A stretch of DNA of 64,000 nucleotides from Glaciimonas immobilis (GTDB lineage: Bacteria > Pseudomonadota > Gammaproteobacteria > Burkholderiales > Burkholderiaceae_D). Made by a program: the position numbers and the translations under genes. The notes beneath the pieces were generated by a model, which did not search any database, was not told where the DNA came from, and saw only the letters and a list, made by a program, of their open reading frames with translations. Numbering within the stretch: the stretch's first letter is position 1; the number at the start of each line of letters is the position of its first letter. Location: NCBI RefSeq assembly GCF_011947285.1, contig NZ_JAAOZT010000017.1, positions 62,001 to 126,000 of the forward strand, read 5' to 3'. This document shows, in pieces, positions 1 to 8,229 of this stretch.

Positions 1-11
1 CAGCCGATCAT
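1..11 (-). CDS. tnpB: IS66 tnpB, first codons only
   Basis: The tnpA stop TGA (8-10) overlaps an ATG (9-11) as ATGA. The visible codons read Met-Ile-Gly, the usual beginning of IS66 TnpB. The gene runs off the left edge. In IS66 elements tnpB is translationally coupled to tnpA and needed for transposition, but its biochemical role is not settled. Confidence 0.55.
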
Positions 12-415
12 GCGCGCAGACTCTGGAAGATCGTCCTGAGCAACGCCACATCAGCGCCCGCCCGTACACGAACGACCGCGTCGGCGAAAACGATTTCGAT
101 CGGATCGGACGCGCTAGCCGGTACCGTCTCTGCACTAACCAAGGTTGGGGAGATCATCGAAGACGCTTCAACGAGCACAACGGGAAGTAATGGTGACATT
201 GTTTGAAGTACATCGTCACACAGGCCGGCGCGAAATTCTCGTCGCCGTTTAAACGCCATATTGGCATTGACACCATTTGCCATCGCCATTTTGAAAACCG
301 ACACTCCGGTTTCACATGACGCTGCGGCAAGCCGCCGCTTAAAATCGACCGGATAGTTCGGTCGTCCCTTCCGGTTGCCGGGCTTCAATTCAGTATTCAA
401 AGTAGCTCCCGTCAT
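8..415 (-). CDS. tnpA: IS66-family accessory protein TnpA
   Basis: A protein of about 135 residues with the TnpA signature: a basic N-terminal segment (GRPNYPVDFKRRL), then a helix-turn-helix-like stretch ending in FKRRREFRAGL, where most relatives have FKWRR. TnpA is one of the two small proteins IS66 elements carry upstream of the DDE transposase TnpC, and it is expected to bind DNA. The ATG at 415 is chosen. A GTG at 433 in the same frame would add six residues; neither has a clear Shine-Dalgarno sequence. The frame is intact and overlaps tnpB by four bases. Confidence 0.8.
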   Translation of the reverse strand: MTGATLNTELKPGNRKGRPNYPVDFKRRLAAASCETGVSVFKMAMANGVNANMAFKRRREFRAGLCDDVLQTMSPLLPVVLVEASSMISPTLVSAETVPASASDPIEIVFADAVVRVRAGADVALLRTIFQSLRA

Positions 416-573
416 TAAAGTAGTGTGAACCACTCTGGCGTATAGCGCTACCTAAGTCCAGAGGGCGCAGGAGTCACGCTTACGAACTTTACATCTACGA
501 TGGCGATAACCCGCTAATTCTTGCCGATTGAATTCCGTCGCCGGAATTCGTCAATAGGCCCTTAGGAAGACGC

Positions 574-1193
574 TTACTGCCGTGCAACCGCTGATTAATT
601 TACTGCGCGATCATTTGCTCGACAGTAAGGTCGTGTTTGGCGATGAAACGGTGGCGCAGGTGCTCAAGGAGCCCGGGCGCGCAGCACAAACCAGGAGTTA
701 TATGTGGACTCAGATGAATGGCGGCGTTGGCCCACCGGTAAGGTTGTTCGGCTACGCGCCGTGACGCAGTACCCAACATGGGGCCGATCTCTGGGCCGGC
801 GTACCCGCAGGCGCTGCGTTCATGACCGACGGTTATGCACCGTATAACGCGATATCGGCCGTCAATCACCTCGTCCATTTGGCTTGCTGGGCGCATGTCC
901 AAACTCACGCGCTATGTCGAGAACGGCACCTGGCCATGGATAACAATAGTTGTGAAAATACATTTAGACCATTTGTGATCGGAAGAAAAAACTGGTTATT
1001 TGCCGATACTGTTGGTGGCGCAAAAGCCAGTGCCAATCTGTACTCGTTGATTGAAACGTCCAAGGCGGAAAATATCGACGCTTACCAGTATCTTACCGAG
1101 ATGTTCACGGTGCTGGCTTACGCCAATACTGCCGATGACTACGAAGCGCTGCTGCCGTGGAATCTGCAGCCAATCGGCCAAGCGCCTGCATAA
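574..1193 (+). pseudogene. tnpC: IS66 transposase TnpC, internally deleted and frameshifted
   Basis: Two blocks of the IS66 DDE transposase remain. Block one (about 576-764) carries HLLDSKVVFGDETVAQVLKEPGR, part of the catalytic core with the GDET acidic motif. Block two (about 822-1193) runs from MTDGYAPYNAI through CENTFRPFVIGRKNWLF to the C-terminal DDYEALLPWN. Between them are a stop after FGYAP, and a deletion that joins the CWAH motif almost directly to the KLTRYVENGTW motif in another frame. About 100-130 residues are missing from the middle and the N-terminal half is absent. It lies opposite to tnpA at 8-415, so it is a separate IS66 copy or was inverted. Not functional. Confidence 0.8.
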
Positions 1194-1199
1194 ATTAAG

Positions 1200-1540
1200 C
1201 CGCAAGGGACGTCGTGCATTGATCGCTTACTCCGTATCTGCAATGAGCAGAGCAAAGAAAGCAGCGTCGATTTCCTTTCCCGGCTCAAGCGCGCTTTCGA
1301 CGTCGCCTGCAACCCGTTCGCCATCAAGCATCGGCTATCGCCGCCGCGTCACCCATAAGAGAACGGTATGGTTGAACGCTTCAAAGGCCATATCAGATGA
1401 ACCATCAAACTTATCTCGCCAACGACGCCGAGCCCGAAGCCACTTTGCTTTGTACGGCTATCCGAAACTCTACAACCACCATATCCGGCAACGGGCAATT
1501 TATGGAAAAACCTCGACTCAGGTTCTTAAGAAGAGGTAAT
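1200..1540 (+). pseudogene. IS481-type transposase relic
   Basis: Reading through stops, the stretch gives recognisable pieces of an IS481-type DDE integrase core: EQSKESSVDFLSRLKRAF, then FAIKHRLSPPRHP, then NGMVERFKGHI, which holds the catalytic Glu region of the family (usually PQTNGMVERFNGRI). A deletion removes the TDNGSQFTDRF segment with the second Asp. Stops follow in the C-terminal part. It directly abuts the IS66 relic, so the area is an IS scrap heap downstream of wzc. Confidence 0.65.
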
Positions 1541-1615
1541 AGGAGAAAGCGGATCTATTTTAAAAACGAGCTTACAATCAAACGGGACCGGACAGCTATT
1601 CGCTTCAGTCTTATG

Positions 1616-3835
1616 TCAGTATTTATATTGGGTGTAACGATATTTACCATATTTATAGCCATAACCGTAACCTCCTGGTCGGCGCTTTATGTCATTGAAA
1701 ATAACACCTTTTACAGGTATGCCATTCTGGCTGCAGCGTTTGATAGTCTCTTTAACATCGCCGATTGTGCTTTTACCGGCACGCGTAACTATGAAGATCG
1801 CGCCAACATAGGGACCAAGTATCAGTGTATCGGACACTGCTAATACCGGCGCAGTATCTATCAGCACATAGTCATAGCTAACCGACAACGAATTCAGTAG
1901 CCGCGCTACCGTTTCATGCAATAACAATTCCGAAGGGTTGGGCGGCAATACACCAGTAGAAATAAAGTCGACGTTCTTCACTACTTCCGTATGCAAAACC
2001 TGCTCCAAATTACAAGTACCTACTATAAGTTCTGACAGTCCTCTTTCTCGACCTATTCCAAAGTATTGGTGAAGGTAACCTTTGCGCAAATCAGCATCAA
2101 TCAGTAAAACCTTTTTGCCGGCAGCAGCCATGACTGCCGCAAAGTTTACCGACACAAATGATTTGCCCAGGTCTGGCGTGGGGCCTGTAATCAATACGAT
2201 ATTATTCTTGGCGTCCAACATCGAAAATTGTAACGACGTACGCAAGCTACGCAAGCTTTCAATCGCTATATCGGTTGGATCAATTTGTGCTAATACTGAC
2301 ACCTGGGGTGACTTACCGCGCACCTGCTGATGCAATGCCTCTTGCCGCGTGCTGTGAGGGATGTTCGCATAGACGGTCAACCCTAAAATATGCTCAATTT
2401 CATGGGCATCCGTCAACCCGCCAAATAAAGATTTTCTGATAAAAGCACTTATCACGCCAAAAAAAAGCCCAATTAGAACTGCCACGCCGATCACGCTAGG
2501 CCGGTTAGGCTTGATCGGTTGTTCAGGCACCATCGCTGCGTCAACCAAGCGGACGTTACCTACTTTACCGGCCTTGACCAATTGCAATTGTTGGGCGCTG
2601 TTCAACAGGGCAGTGTAAAGATCGGTATTGACCTTAACGTCGCGGGTTAGGCGAAGTACATCTTGTTGCACCAGAGGTAGTTTTTTGATCTTAACGGTAA
2701 TAGCTTGCATTTCGCCGTTAATCTCTTTCATCTGACTATCGATCCCGACCACAGCCGGATGGTCACGAGTGAAACGGATCAGCAACTCTTCTCGTTTTTG
2801 CTTCAGCTCAATCATTTTGGTCTGCGCAGTCACAGATTGCTGCAATAGCATCTTACTTTCTTCATCCAAATCGATCGTACCGCTCGAATTGCGAAACTGG
2901 TTAAACTTTATCTCTGACTGCTCCAGTTGACGCTTGAGATCAGGAAGTTGCTTATCCAGAAAGGTAAGAGATTTTTCAGCTTCTGCGGATTTGCGCTCCA
3001 CGTTCTGCCGCACATATTCACGGCCTATCTCATTGAGAATACTGCTAGTCAACTTGGGGTCAGTGCCTTTTAGGCTAACGCTAATAATCCCTGACTGCTT
3101 GCCTTTTTCACTAATCATCATTGCATTTTGAAGCTTCTCGATCGTGGCCAACCGAGAAGAACTACTCAATACGAATTGTGCGCCAGGTCTGGCAGAAAGA
3201 AGATCTACTTTTAACTCAATATTGCCATTATCTGTTGCAGCTTTTAGCAAAGATCCTACGGTGCCTGTAAGCGAAATGTCCTGCTTATTTTCAGTCAAAC
3301 CAAATTGGCCATTGCGCCCTGCAGTAAGCACAAATTCATGCCCCTCTAAAGAGGCAGGTATATCAAACGTGGAAACGTCAATTTTTTCGGAACCCCACGC
3401 GTAGCCTCCAAGGCCGAATAAACCGGGTTGCGAAAGTTGCTTATTGCGTTTGGACAACCATTCTCCGACCAGAGGCAAGTATTTGGGACGTACAGTAATA
3501 TTTAACTTTAGGTTATCGACCGCACGGGACACTACCATGCGCGTACGAAGGATTTCCATTTCCGATGTCGCCGCTGTTTTTACGTCAAACATCGAAGCCA
3601 TATCGCCCAAAATATTCTTTGATGAACTGGGGCTATCTTCCACCTGGATCAACATATTCGCTTCGTAGATCGGCTTTGCTATAAAAGCATAAGCAGCACC
3701 TAACAGCGTAACCACCAATGTTATGCTCAGGATCAGCCAGCGATAATCAAAAAAAATGTCGAGATAACTCGCCAGGTCGACTTCATCGGCGTCTGGCATG
3801 TTTAAAGGGACTAACTGCTGAATAGGTTGATTCAT
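1616..3835 (-). CDS. wzc: polysaccharide co-polymerase and BY-kinase (Wzc/EpsB type)
   Basis: Inner-membrane tyrosine autokinase that controls chain length and export of exopolysaccharide. The 739 residues show the full layout: N-terminal Wzz domain between two membrane segments (about 31-55 and 445-470), a long periplasmic coiled-coil part, and a cytoplasmic BY-kinase domain with Walker A (GPTPDLGKS, near 550), Walker A' (LLIDADLRKG, near 580) and Walker B (VLIDTAPVL, near 658). The last 20 residues form the tyrosine-rich tail that is autophosphorylated (seven Tyr). It is the last gene of wza-wzb-wzc, 21 bases after wzb, whose phosphatase should dephosphorylate this tail. No clear Shine-Dalgarno precedes the ATG. 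The C-terminal end is about 75 bases from IS relics, so any downstream EPS genes may have been lost. Confidence 0.92.
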   Translation of the reverse strand: MNQPIQQLVPLNMPDADEVDLASYLDIFFDYRWLILSITLVVTLLGAAYAFIAKPIYEANMLIQVEDSPSSSKNILGDMASMFDVKTAATSEMEILRTRMVVSRAVDNLKLNITVRPKYLPLVGEWLSKRNKQLSQPGLFGLGGYAWGSEKIDVSTFDIPASLEGHEFVLTAGRNGQFGLTENKQDISLTGTVGSLLKAATDNGNIELKVDLLSARPGAQFVLSSSSRLATIEKLQNAMMISEKGKQSGIISVSLKGTDPKLTSSILNEIGREYVRQNVERKSAEAEKSLTFLDKQLPDLKRQLEQSEIKFNQFRNSSGTIDLDEESKMLLQQSVTAQTKMIELKQKREELLIRFTRDHPAVVGIDSQMKEINGEMQAITVKIKKLPLVQQDVLRLTRDVKVNTDLYTALLNSAQQLQLVKAGKVGNVRLVDAAMVPEQPIKPNRPSVIGVAVLIGLFFGVISAFIRKSLFGGLTDAHEIEHILGLTVYANIPHSTRQEALHQQVRGKSPQVSVLAQIDPTDIAIESLRSLRTSLQFSMLDAKNNIVLITGPTPDLGKSFVSVNFAAVMAAAGKKVLLIDADLRKGYLHQYFGIGRERGLSELIVGTCNLEQVLHTEVVKNVDFISTGVLPPNPSELLLHETVARLLNSLSVSYDYVLIDTAPVLAVSDTLILGPYVGAIFIVTRAGKSTIGDVKETIKRCSQNGIPVKGVIFNDIKRRPGGYGYGYKYGKYRYTQYKY

Positions 3836-3856
3836 CGATTATTTGAACGGATTCTG

Positions 3857-4294
3857 TTAGTTAATGTATGCGAGGCGCTCGGTCAGCGCGTCAACGCCTT
3901 TGGAAATTAGGCTATAAGTCTGGCGGAATACCGCGAGGTCGCGTTGATAAGGGTCTGGTATGTCGTATTTATCAAACTCACCTAGTCGAAACACCTTGCC
4001 TTTAGAAGTAGGGTGTTTCTGTTCGATAAAACGCTTTTGGTCCAGATCCATGACCAAAATAATATCTGCTTCACTAACCATCCAGCTCATCAAGCTCTGT
4101 CCACGGTGCGCACTTATGTCGATGTCCTGCCCTTGCATAAGCTGAATGGCAAATGGATCGGCTGGATAACCGATCATTGCGCCTATGCCAGCTGAACGTA
4201 CCGTCTGTTCGGGCAAAGCGCGCTTTAGTAAGCCCTCTGCCATAGGGCTACGACAGATATTGCCAACGCAGAGGACGAGAATGTTACCAATCAT
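3857..4294 (-). CDS. wzb: low-molecular-weight protein-tyrosine phosphatase (Wzb/EpsP)
   Basis: Cytoplasmic phosphatase expected to dephosphorylate the tyrosine tail of the Wzc kinase. The P-loop CVGNICRS (Cys9, Arg15) and the general-acid loop with DPYQ near residue 113 are both present, and 145 residues is normal for the family. The start overlaps the wza stop by four bases (ATGA at 4294-4291), indicating translational coupling, and wzc follows 21 bases downstream. The wza-wzb-wzc order matches the export module of group 1 capsules and colanic-acid-type systems. Confidence 0.92.
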   Translation of the reverse strand: MIGNILVLCVGNICRSPMAEGLLKRALPEQTVRSAGIGAMIGYPADPFAIQLMQGQDIDISAHRGQSLMSWMVSEADIILVMDLDQKRFIEQKHPTSKGKVFRLGEFDKYDIPDPYQRDLAVFRQTYSLISKGVDALTERLAYIN

Positions 4295-5436
4295 TTTGTA
4301 GCCTGTACCGCGCCTGTTAACGATTGCGCGCTAGGCACGATCAAACTGATTACCCGCGCCCAGTTAGCAAGTGAAGACGCATCTACATACACAACGTCCT
4401 TAGGTTTTAGCTCGAAGTTTTCAGCGAGAGCGAGCGCTACCGGCGAGCGAGCGTCGAGGTTATAGACAATCGGATTCATGTCAGTAGCGTTGCGCACTAC
4501 ATAAACCTGTCGGCCTTCTGCACTTAGCTGGTTAAGGCCGCCTGCATCACCTAGTGCCTCATTGAGTGTCATCTTGCCATTGCGCAAGGTCAGCGTGACA
4601 GGTTTCGTCACTTCGCCCAAGACGAATATTTTGCTTTCTAGTACCGAGACAACACGCACCAGATCACCATCCATCAAAAGAATATCGGACGGATTCACGC
4701 CCTTTTGAATCAATTGTGGCAAATTCACCCGGTAAGTAATTCCAGCACGACTAACGTTAATCTGACTTTGATCGCCAGTCGGTAGGAACCCGCCTGCGCG
4801 ACTCACCGCCTCCACTAATGTCATTGGGAGGTCGTTGATGACTTGGATACCTGGAGTTTTAACTTCGCCGTCTATATAGATGCGTTTGCTGCGGTAAGCC
4901 TGCACACGCAGTGTGAGGTCGGGCTTTTTAATGTACTTCGCGAGACGACTGGTCAGCAAAGCCCGGGCGTCCGCCTCAGTGAGGCCACCAACCTTAAGCC
5001 GTCCTACGTAAGGAAACTGGACTAGTCCATCCTGATCAATTACGAACCCCGGCGTAGCAGAACCTGTTGAAGTGGCATCGCTACTGGAGGTACTAATGGT
5101 TGCGCCGGCGCCTGTCATGGCAGGTGTTGATAGCTCAGGGTGCTCCCACACTACGATGGTCAGAATATCTCCGCTGCCGATAAGATACGGCGTCGGTTTT
5201 GCCATCAACGCACTTATATCCTGGCCAGCCTGTTGCTCGCGCATCGCTTTATCCGCCTGCAACAATTGCGGGGTGATGACCTTTAGGATCGGCCTCACGC
5301 CTGAGTCGGCCGGCGCGTCTTCAGATATGTATTTTTTTTCCATACGCATACCGGGAGCAAGCGCACATGCGGTAAATAAAGGAATCAATCCAAGTATTGC
5401 CCACCGTTTCAGGCGGGTTGTAGACAAACAATGCAT
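4291..5436 (-). CDS. wza: outer-membrane polysaccharide export lipoprotein (Wza type)
   Basis: Outer-membrane secretin-like channel for capsule or exopolysaccharide. From the ATG at 5436 (AAGG about ten bases upstream) the protein has 381 residues and begins with a lipoprotein signal whose lipobox LFTAC puts the acylated Cys at residue 24. An earlier ATG at 5508 would add 24 residues before the signal and has no ribosome site. A poly-export domain (near GSGDILTIVVWEHPEL) and SLBB-like segments (RIYIDGEVKTPG; KIFVLGEVTKPV) follow. First gene of the wza-wzb-wzc operon. Confidence 0.9.
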   Translation of the reverse strand: MHCLSTTRLKRWAILGLIPLFTACALAPGMRMEKKYISEDAPADSGVRPILKVITPQLLQADKAMREQQAGQDISALMAKPTPYLIGSGDILTIVVWEHPELSTPAMTGAGATISTSSSDATSTGSATPGFVIDQDGLVQFPYVGRLKVGGLTEADARALLTSRLAKYIKKPDLTLRVQAYRSKRIYIDGEVKTPGIQVINDLPMTLVEAVSRAGGFLPTGDQSQINVSRAGITYRVNLPQLIQKGVNPSDILLMDGDLVRVVSVLESKIFVLGEVTKPVTLTLRNGKMTLNEALGDAGGLNQLSAEGRQVYVVRNATDMNPIVYNLDARSPVALALAENFELKPKDVVYVDASSLANWARVISLIVPSAQSLTGAVQATK

Positions 5437-6204
5437 GAAGTAATTTACCTTGATAGAGGAAGCGGTAGAACCTAAAGACCCAGAGGCAGTCCATTGCATA
5501 TACAACATAAATGATGTTCAAAATAGAACACCGCTCTCGTCGAAATTGATACGTTGTGTCTTATATATCTTTTTATATTGTTTTTATGAAAGGTTTTTAG
5601 TTGAAAATTATTGCTGTGATAACATATTTATCGCAAGTACCGCAATATCGCTCAAAAAGCTCCCAGCACCCTGAGCAAATAGTTTTTGCGCCATGTGCTT
5701 AAACTTAAAGCAATCTAAAATATTCTCCTAGGCATGATTTTAACAGTTGTTATGCAGCGTATTCTTTCGTCCCAGAAAATAAATAGCATTTTGACTCGCT
5801 AATGGCGTTTAGAAACAACAGCTTATCTTGAGCTTTTGTGCGTGCCGCTACAATAAAACATTTGCCACTTCTAAATTACTCCCACGCCCGTAATCACGCT
5901 TGCTTTAGGCTAGAAGGACCGTCTTTTTATATAGGGCCGAAGATGCACTGGATACCGTCAAATATATAAGCTGCCAGAGGGCGGCTTGTGGTGATCACCT
6001 CGACACTTGAATATCTATCAATTGCGCGATCACCTTTACCGCGGCTTGGCCAAGAAGCCCGAGCGTTCCAAATGATAGGACTGCGCAAAAACGTCGATGT
6101 CATGCAGGAGACTTTCTGGCAATGAGAATTTCAGGCGCACAGGCCGCGTATTGATTAGAGCGGTCGGTATTCACCAGCATCTAAAAGCTCTCCGCATAGT
6201 CGGA
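5437..6204. other. AT-rich non-coding stretch upstream of wza
   Basis: About 770 bases without a supportable gene. The part nearest wza (5500-5900) is noticeably AT-rich and should hold the export operon's promoter on the minus strand. I looked for the JUMPstart/ops element that often precedes such operons and did not find it. The part near 6000-6200 has no recognisable coding remains. Confidence 0.5.
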
Positions 6205-6254
6205 GGGGTGCGGCGGTGGCGTCGACTAATGCGTCTGCCGAGTGATAGCCGCAG

Positions 6255-6677
6255 TCATTGCCTCCTCCTTTTTTGGTGGGCCGCTACCGTGTCTGTCATC
6301 AAACCGCCCATGTCGCGCATTAGCTGGGCTTCGACCGTCAGGTGTCGGATAATTTCTCCTATCGCGGAAACGGTGCTGCCGTTCACCGTTGATTCTGCAT
6401 TGCACGCCGCAATAGACAGGACCTCGCCAATCGCTTCCAGTCCGCGGGATATAACCTCCTGCGCGTTGTCTGCGTGCCTGGCGATGGCTTCTGCTTCCAG
6501 TGCCTGATCCTCGGTGATTAGCGCAAAGGATGAAACATCGTCAGCAATAGCTTTGAGTAGAAAGCCCATCTCATACGGTGCGCGTTCTACGCTGCGAAAA
6601 TGGGGATTAGCTTTTGGTATAACTGGCCCATGCTGTAGAGGCGTGGGTTTGGTCAAGCTGCACCGCCGCTTGGTCAT
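6255..6677 (-). CDS. unknown protein, second gene of tandem unit A
   Basis: Hypothetical protein of 140 residues, paralogous to the one at 7453-7857. The start at 6677 overlaps the stop of the preceding gene as ATGA, and this overlap is kept in the other copy. The N-terminus is basic (MTKRRCSLT). The C-terminal half is helical and most conserved between copies: GLEAIGEVLSIAACNAES, then GSTVSAIGEIIRHL. No membrane segment or signal is seen. I do not recognise the family. Its position behind a C4-like antisense RNA suggests a phage or satellite regulatory or immunity function, which is inference only. Confidence 0.7.
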   Translation of the reverse strand: MTKRRCSLTKPTPLQHGPVIPKANPHFRSVERAPYEMGFLLKAIADDVSSFALITEDQALEAEAIARHADNAQEVISRGLEAIGEVLSIAACNAESTVNGSTVSAIGEIIRHLTVEAQLMRDMGGLMTDTVAAHQKRRRQ

Positions 6678-6871
6678 GCTGCACCGCCGATTAATATAAA
6701 CAGGTCGATGGAAACATCCGTTGCAAGTTGATGGCAAACAACCCGGACATTCTTCTGACGATCGACAGTACGCGCATCAACCATGGACACCACTGCTGTC
6801 ACGGCATTGGATGGAATCGGGAGATGTTGGATTATTTGTAAACGGGGCGGGGAAAGCGAAACGTTAGGCAT
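6674..6871 (-). CDS. unknown small protein, first gene of tandem unit A
   Basis: 65 residues beginning MPNVSLSPPRLQIIQHL and ending LFILIGGAA. The copy at 7854-8051 differs by about a dozen substitutions, many conservative, with no indel, which suggests selection on the protein. It starts about 50 bases after the structured leader RNA ends and is coupled by ATGA to the next gene. Function not recognised. Confidence 0.65.
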   Translation of the reverse strand: MPNVSLSPPRLQIIQHLPIPSNAVTAVVSMVDARTVDRQKNVRVVCHQLATDVSIDLFILIGGAA

Positions 6872-6921
6872 TGTGTTTTCTCTGTGTGTGGTTAAACCGC
6901 TCGCCTACTTCCAAGTAGGGA

Positions 6922-7012
6922 GGGCGGCAAATGGTGGAGTTGGAAGACTGGTACACAAAAGAAAACCAGCAAGCCCGAAGGCTTCCCCGCCACCGCCGCC
7001 CATTGAGGGCGC
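6922..7012 (-). ncRNA. C4/P4 CI-like antisense RNA, unit A
   Basis: On the minus strand the 5' part GGGCGGCGGTGG can pair with CCACC and GCCGCCC at the 3' end, closing a branched structure. Inside are the hairpin GAAGCC-UUCG-GGCUUG and a second arm CTGGT...ACCAG around TTTTCTTTTGTG. This core closely resembles, from memory, the conserved part of the C4 antisense RNAs of phages P1/P7 and the CI RNA of satellite P4, which block expression of a downstream gene. The same DNA can be read as an Ash-like peptide (VAGKPSGLLVFF), typical of these loci. A covariance-model search was not possible here. Confidence 0.55.
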
Positions 7013-7032
7013 ACGAAGGCAGACGCACGTAA

Positions 7033-7052
7033 AAAACGGCGTTACGCCGTTT
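7033..7052 (-). terminator. palindrome before the C4-like RNA, unit A
   Basis: A near-perfect palindrome, AAACGGCG...CGCCGTTT, followed on the minus strand by a T run, so it looks like an intrinsic terminator or attenuator just upstream of the C4-like RNA. The equivalent in unit B is at 8209-8229 with compensating differences in the loop region. Confidence 0.45.
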
Positions 7053-7254
7053 GTGCGCTTTTGTGTAATCAGGCTTCCAAACCCATTCCCCTCTTTCTCA
7101 GGGACAAACAAACGATAGCGGAGATTTTGAGGAAGGGCAAACTTTATTTAAATCCTGAAACAGGACAGAGCGGGCTAACGAATAACCGTAAAAAAAACCA
7201 TTTTCCACATTGCCTTACACGGCAGTTACAGGCCGACGGTATAAGCTCAAAACG

Positions 7255-7292
7255 AAAAAAGCGCTACAAGCCTAAGGGTGTAACGCTTTGTG
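7255..7292 (-). terminator. copy of the tRNA-His terminator at the edge of unit A
   Basis: Minus-strand hairpin AAAGCG...CGCTTT followed by TTTTTT. Its loop and flanks match the terminator just downstream of the intact tRNA-His (9072-9106) and a third copy at 8421-8456. Its presence at the upstream border of each tandem unit suggests that the units arose by integration or duplication next to tRNA-His. Confidence 0.6.
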
Positions 7293-7452
7293 TTAATGCT
7301 GGGTGGTATTAGTGATGAATGCCGCGAGTAAAAAACATGTGTCCAGACCGCTGCCTTGAGTCAATTAAACACGTCTATGCTGTTCATTCGCGAATTACAT
7401 CTCTGCTAGAGGCTCGGCGGTGGATTTAACTAATGCGTCGGGGTGGCCTTAG

Positions 7453-7857
7453 TCAATCCGCGCGCCTTTTTTGGTAGGCCGCTACCGTATCTGTCATCAA
7501 GCTGCCCATGTCACGCATCATTTGGGCCTCGACGCTCAGGTGTCGGATAATTTCTCCTATGGCGGAAACGGTGCTGCCGTTCACCATTGATTCTGCATTA
7601 CAGGCGGCAATGGAGAGGACTTCGCCAATCGCTTCCAGTCCACGAAAAATAACCCCGTGCACGTTGTCTACGTGCTTGGCGATGGCTTCGGCTTTCTGTG
7701 CCTGATCGTCGGTGATTGGCGCGTAGGGTGAAACAGCGTCATCGATACTTTTGAGCAGATAGCCAATCTCATACGGTGCGCGGTCAACGCCGCGGAAATG
7801 GGGATTAGTTTTTGGTATAACCGGGCCTTGAGTTAAGCTGCACCGTCGCTTGGTCAT
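7453..7857 (-). CDS. unknown protein, second gene of tandem unit B
   Basis: Hypothetical protein of 134 residues, paralogue of the protein at 6255-6677. Most of the last 60 residues are identical (GLEAIGEVLSIAACNAES; TVSAIGEIIRHL), while the N-terminal third lacks six residues (KPTPLQ in copy A). The start at 7857 overlaps the previous stop as ATGA. No known domain recognised. Retention of an open frame in both copies despite drift suggests it is still used. Confidence 0.7.
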   Translation of the reverse strand: MTKRRCSLTQGPVIPKTNPHFRGVDRAPYEIGYLLKSIDDAVSPYAPITDDQAQKAEAIAKHVDNVHGVIFRGLEAIGEVLSIAACNAESMVNGSTVSAIGEIIRHLSVEAQMMRDMGSLMTDTVAAYQKRRAD

Positions 7858-8051
7858 GCTACACCGCCGATTACTATAGGCAAGTCGATGGAAGCATCCG
7901 TTGCAAGTTGATGGCAATCAACCCGGGCATTCTTCTGACGATCGAAAGTACGCGTATCAACTATGGACATCACTGCTGTCACGGCATTAGATTGAATCGT
8001 GAGATGTTGGATTATTTGTAAACGGGGCGGGGAAAGCGAAACGTTAGGCAT
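7854..8051 (-). CDS. unknown small protein, first gene of tandem unit B
   Basis: 65 residues, nearly the same as the protein at 6674-6871. Here the frame stays open upstream to 8318 and joins in phase an Ash-like leader reading frame (PQWAAVAGKPSGLLVFF), so a 154-residue fusion is possible. In copy A a stop separates the two. The conserved start MPNVSLS is preferred because both copies keep it. Function unknown. Confidence 0.6.
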   Translation of the reverse strand: MPNVSLSPPRLQIIQHLTIQSNAVTAVMSIVDTRTFDRQKNARVDCHQLATDASIDLPIVIGGVA

Positions 8052-8097
8052 TGTGTTTTCTCTGTGTGCGGTTAAACCGCTCCCCGCTGCAAAACGG

Positions 8098-8192
8098 GGG
8101 GGCGGCAAATGACAAGGTTTGCAGACTGGTACACAAAAGAAAACCAGCAAGCCCGAAGGCTTCCCTGCCACCGCCGCCCATTGAGGGCAGAC
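8098..8192 (-). ncRNA. C4/P4 CI-like antisense RNA, unit B
   Basis: Same core as in unit A: GAAGCC-UUCG-GGCUUG hairpin, CTGGT...ACCAG arm and the closing GGCGGC/GCCGCC stem. The CCACC block of the closing arm is lost, so the outer stem is shorter here. Directly followed on the minus strand by the unit B gene pair. Assignment rests on resemblance to the C4 family and on the paired arms. Confidence 0.5.
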
Positions 8193-8208
8193 GAAGACAG
8201 ACACACAT

Positions 8209-8229
8209 AAAAACGGCATTGCGCCGTTT
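8209..8229 (-). terminator. palindrome before the C4-like RNA, unit B
   Basis: AAACGGC...GCCGTTTT on the minus strand, the counterpart of 7033-7052. Bases inside the loop differ between copies while the stem is kept. Confidence 0.4.

Larger units (their letters stand above)
1..482 (-). mobile_element. IS66-family element, left end (continues beyond window)
   Basis: The element's left terminus reads GTAAGCG on the minus strand at 476-482, the kind of terminal inverted repeat IS66 elements have. Inside follow tnpA and the ATGA start of tnpB, in the family's usual order. The rest lies left of position 1, so whether the copy is complete cannot be judged. No target duplication can be checked with one end only. 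Confidence 0.65.
6205..7300. repeat. tandem unit copy A (C4-like RNA plus two small genes)
   Basis: The stretch recurs at 7413-8462 in the same orientation, with high similarity over its whole length. It contains, reading on the minus strand, a terminator-like hairpin (7255-7292), a palindrome (7033-7052), a structured leader RNA, a 65-residue gene and an overlapping 140-residue gene. Copies differ by point changes and small indels, so the duplication is not recent. Boundaries are estimated by eye. Confidence 0.85.

Noticed and set aside
1397-1843. 148-codon plus-strand frame across the IS relic and the wzc end
   Set aside because: Joins an out-of-frame part of the transposase relic to the antisense of wzc; no coherent protein.
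5437-6204. JUMPstart/ops element before wza
   Set aside because: Searched by eye for GGCGGTAGC on the minus strand; not found.
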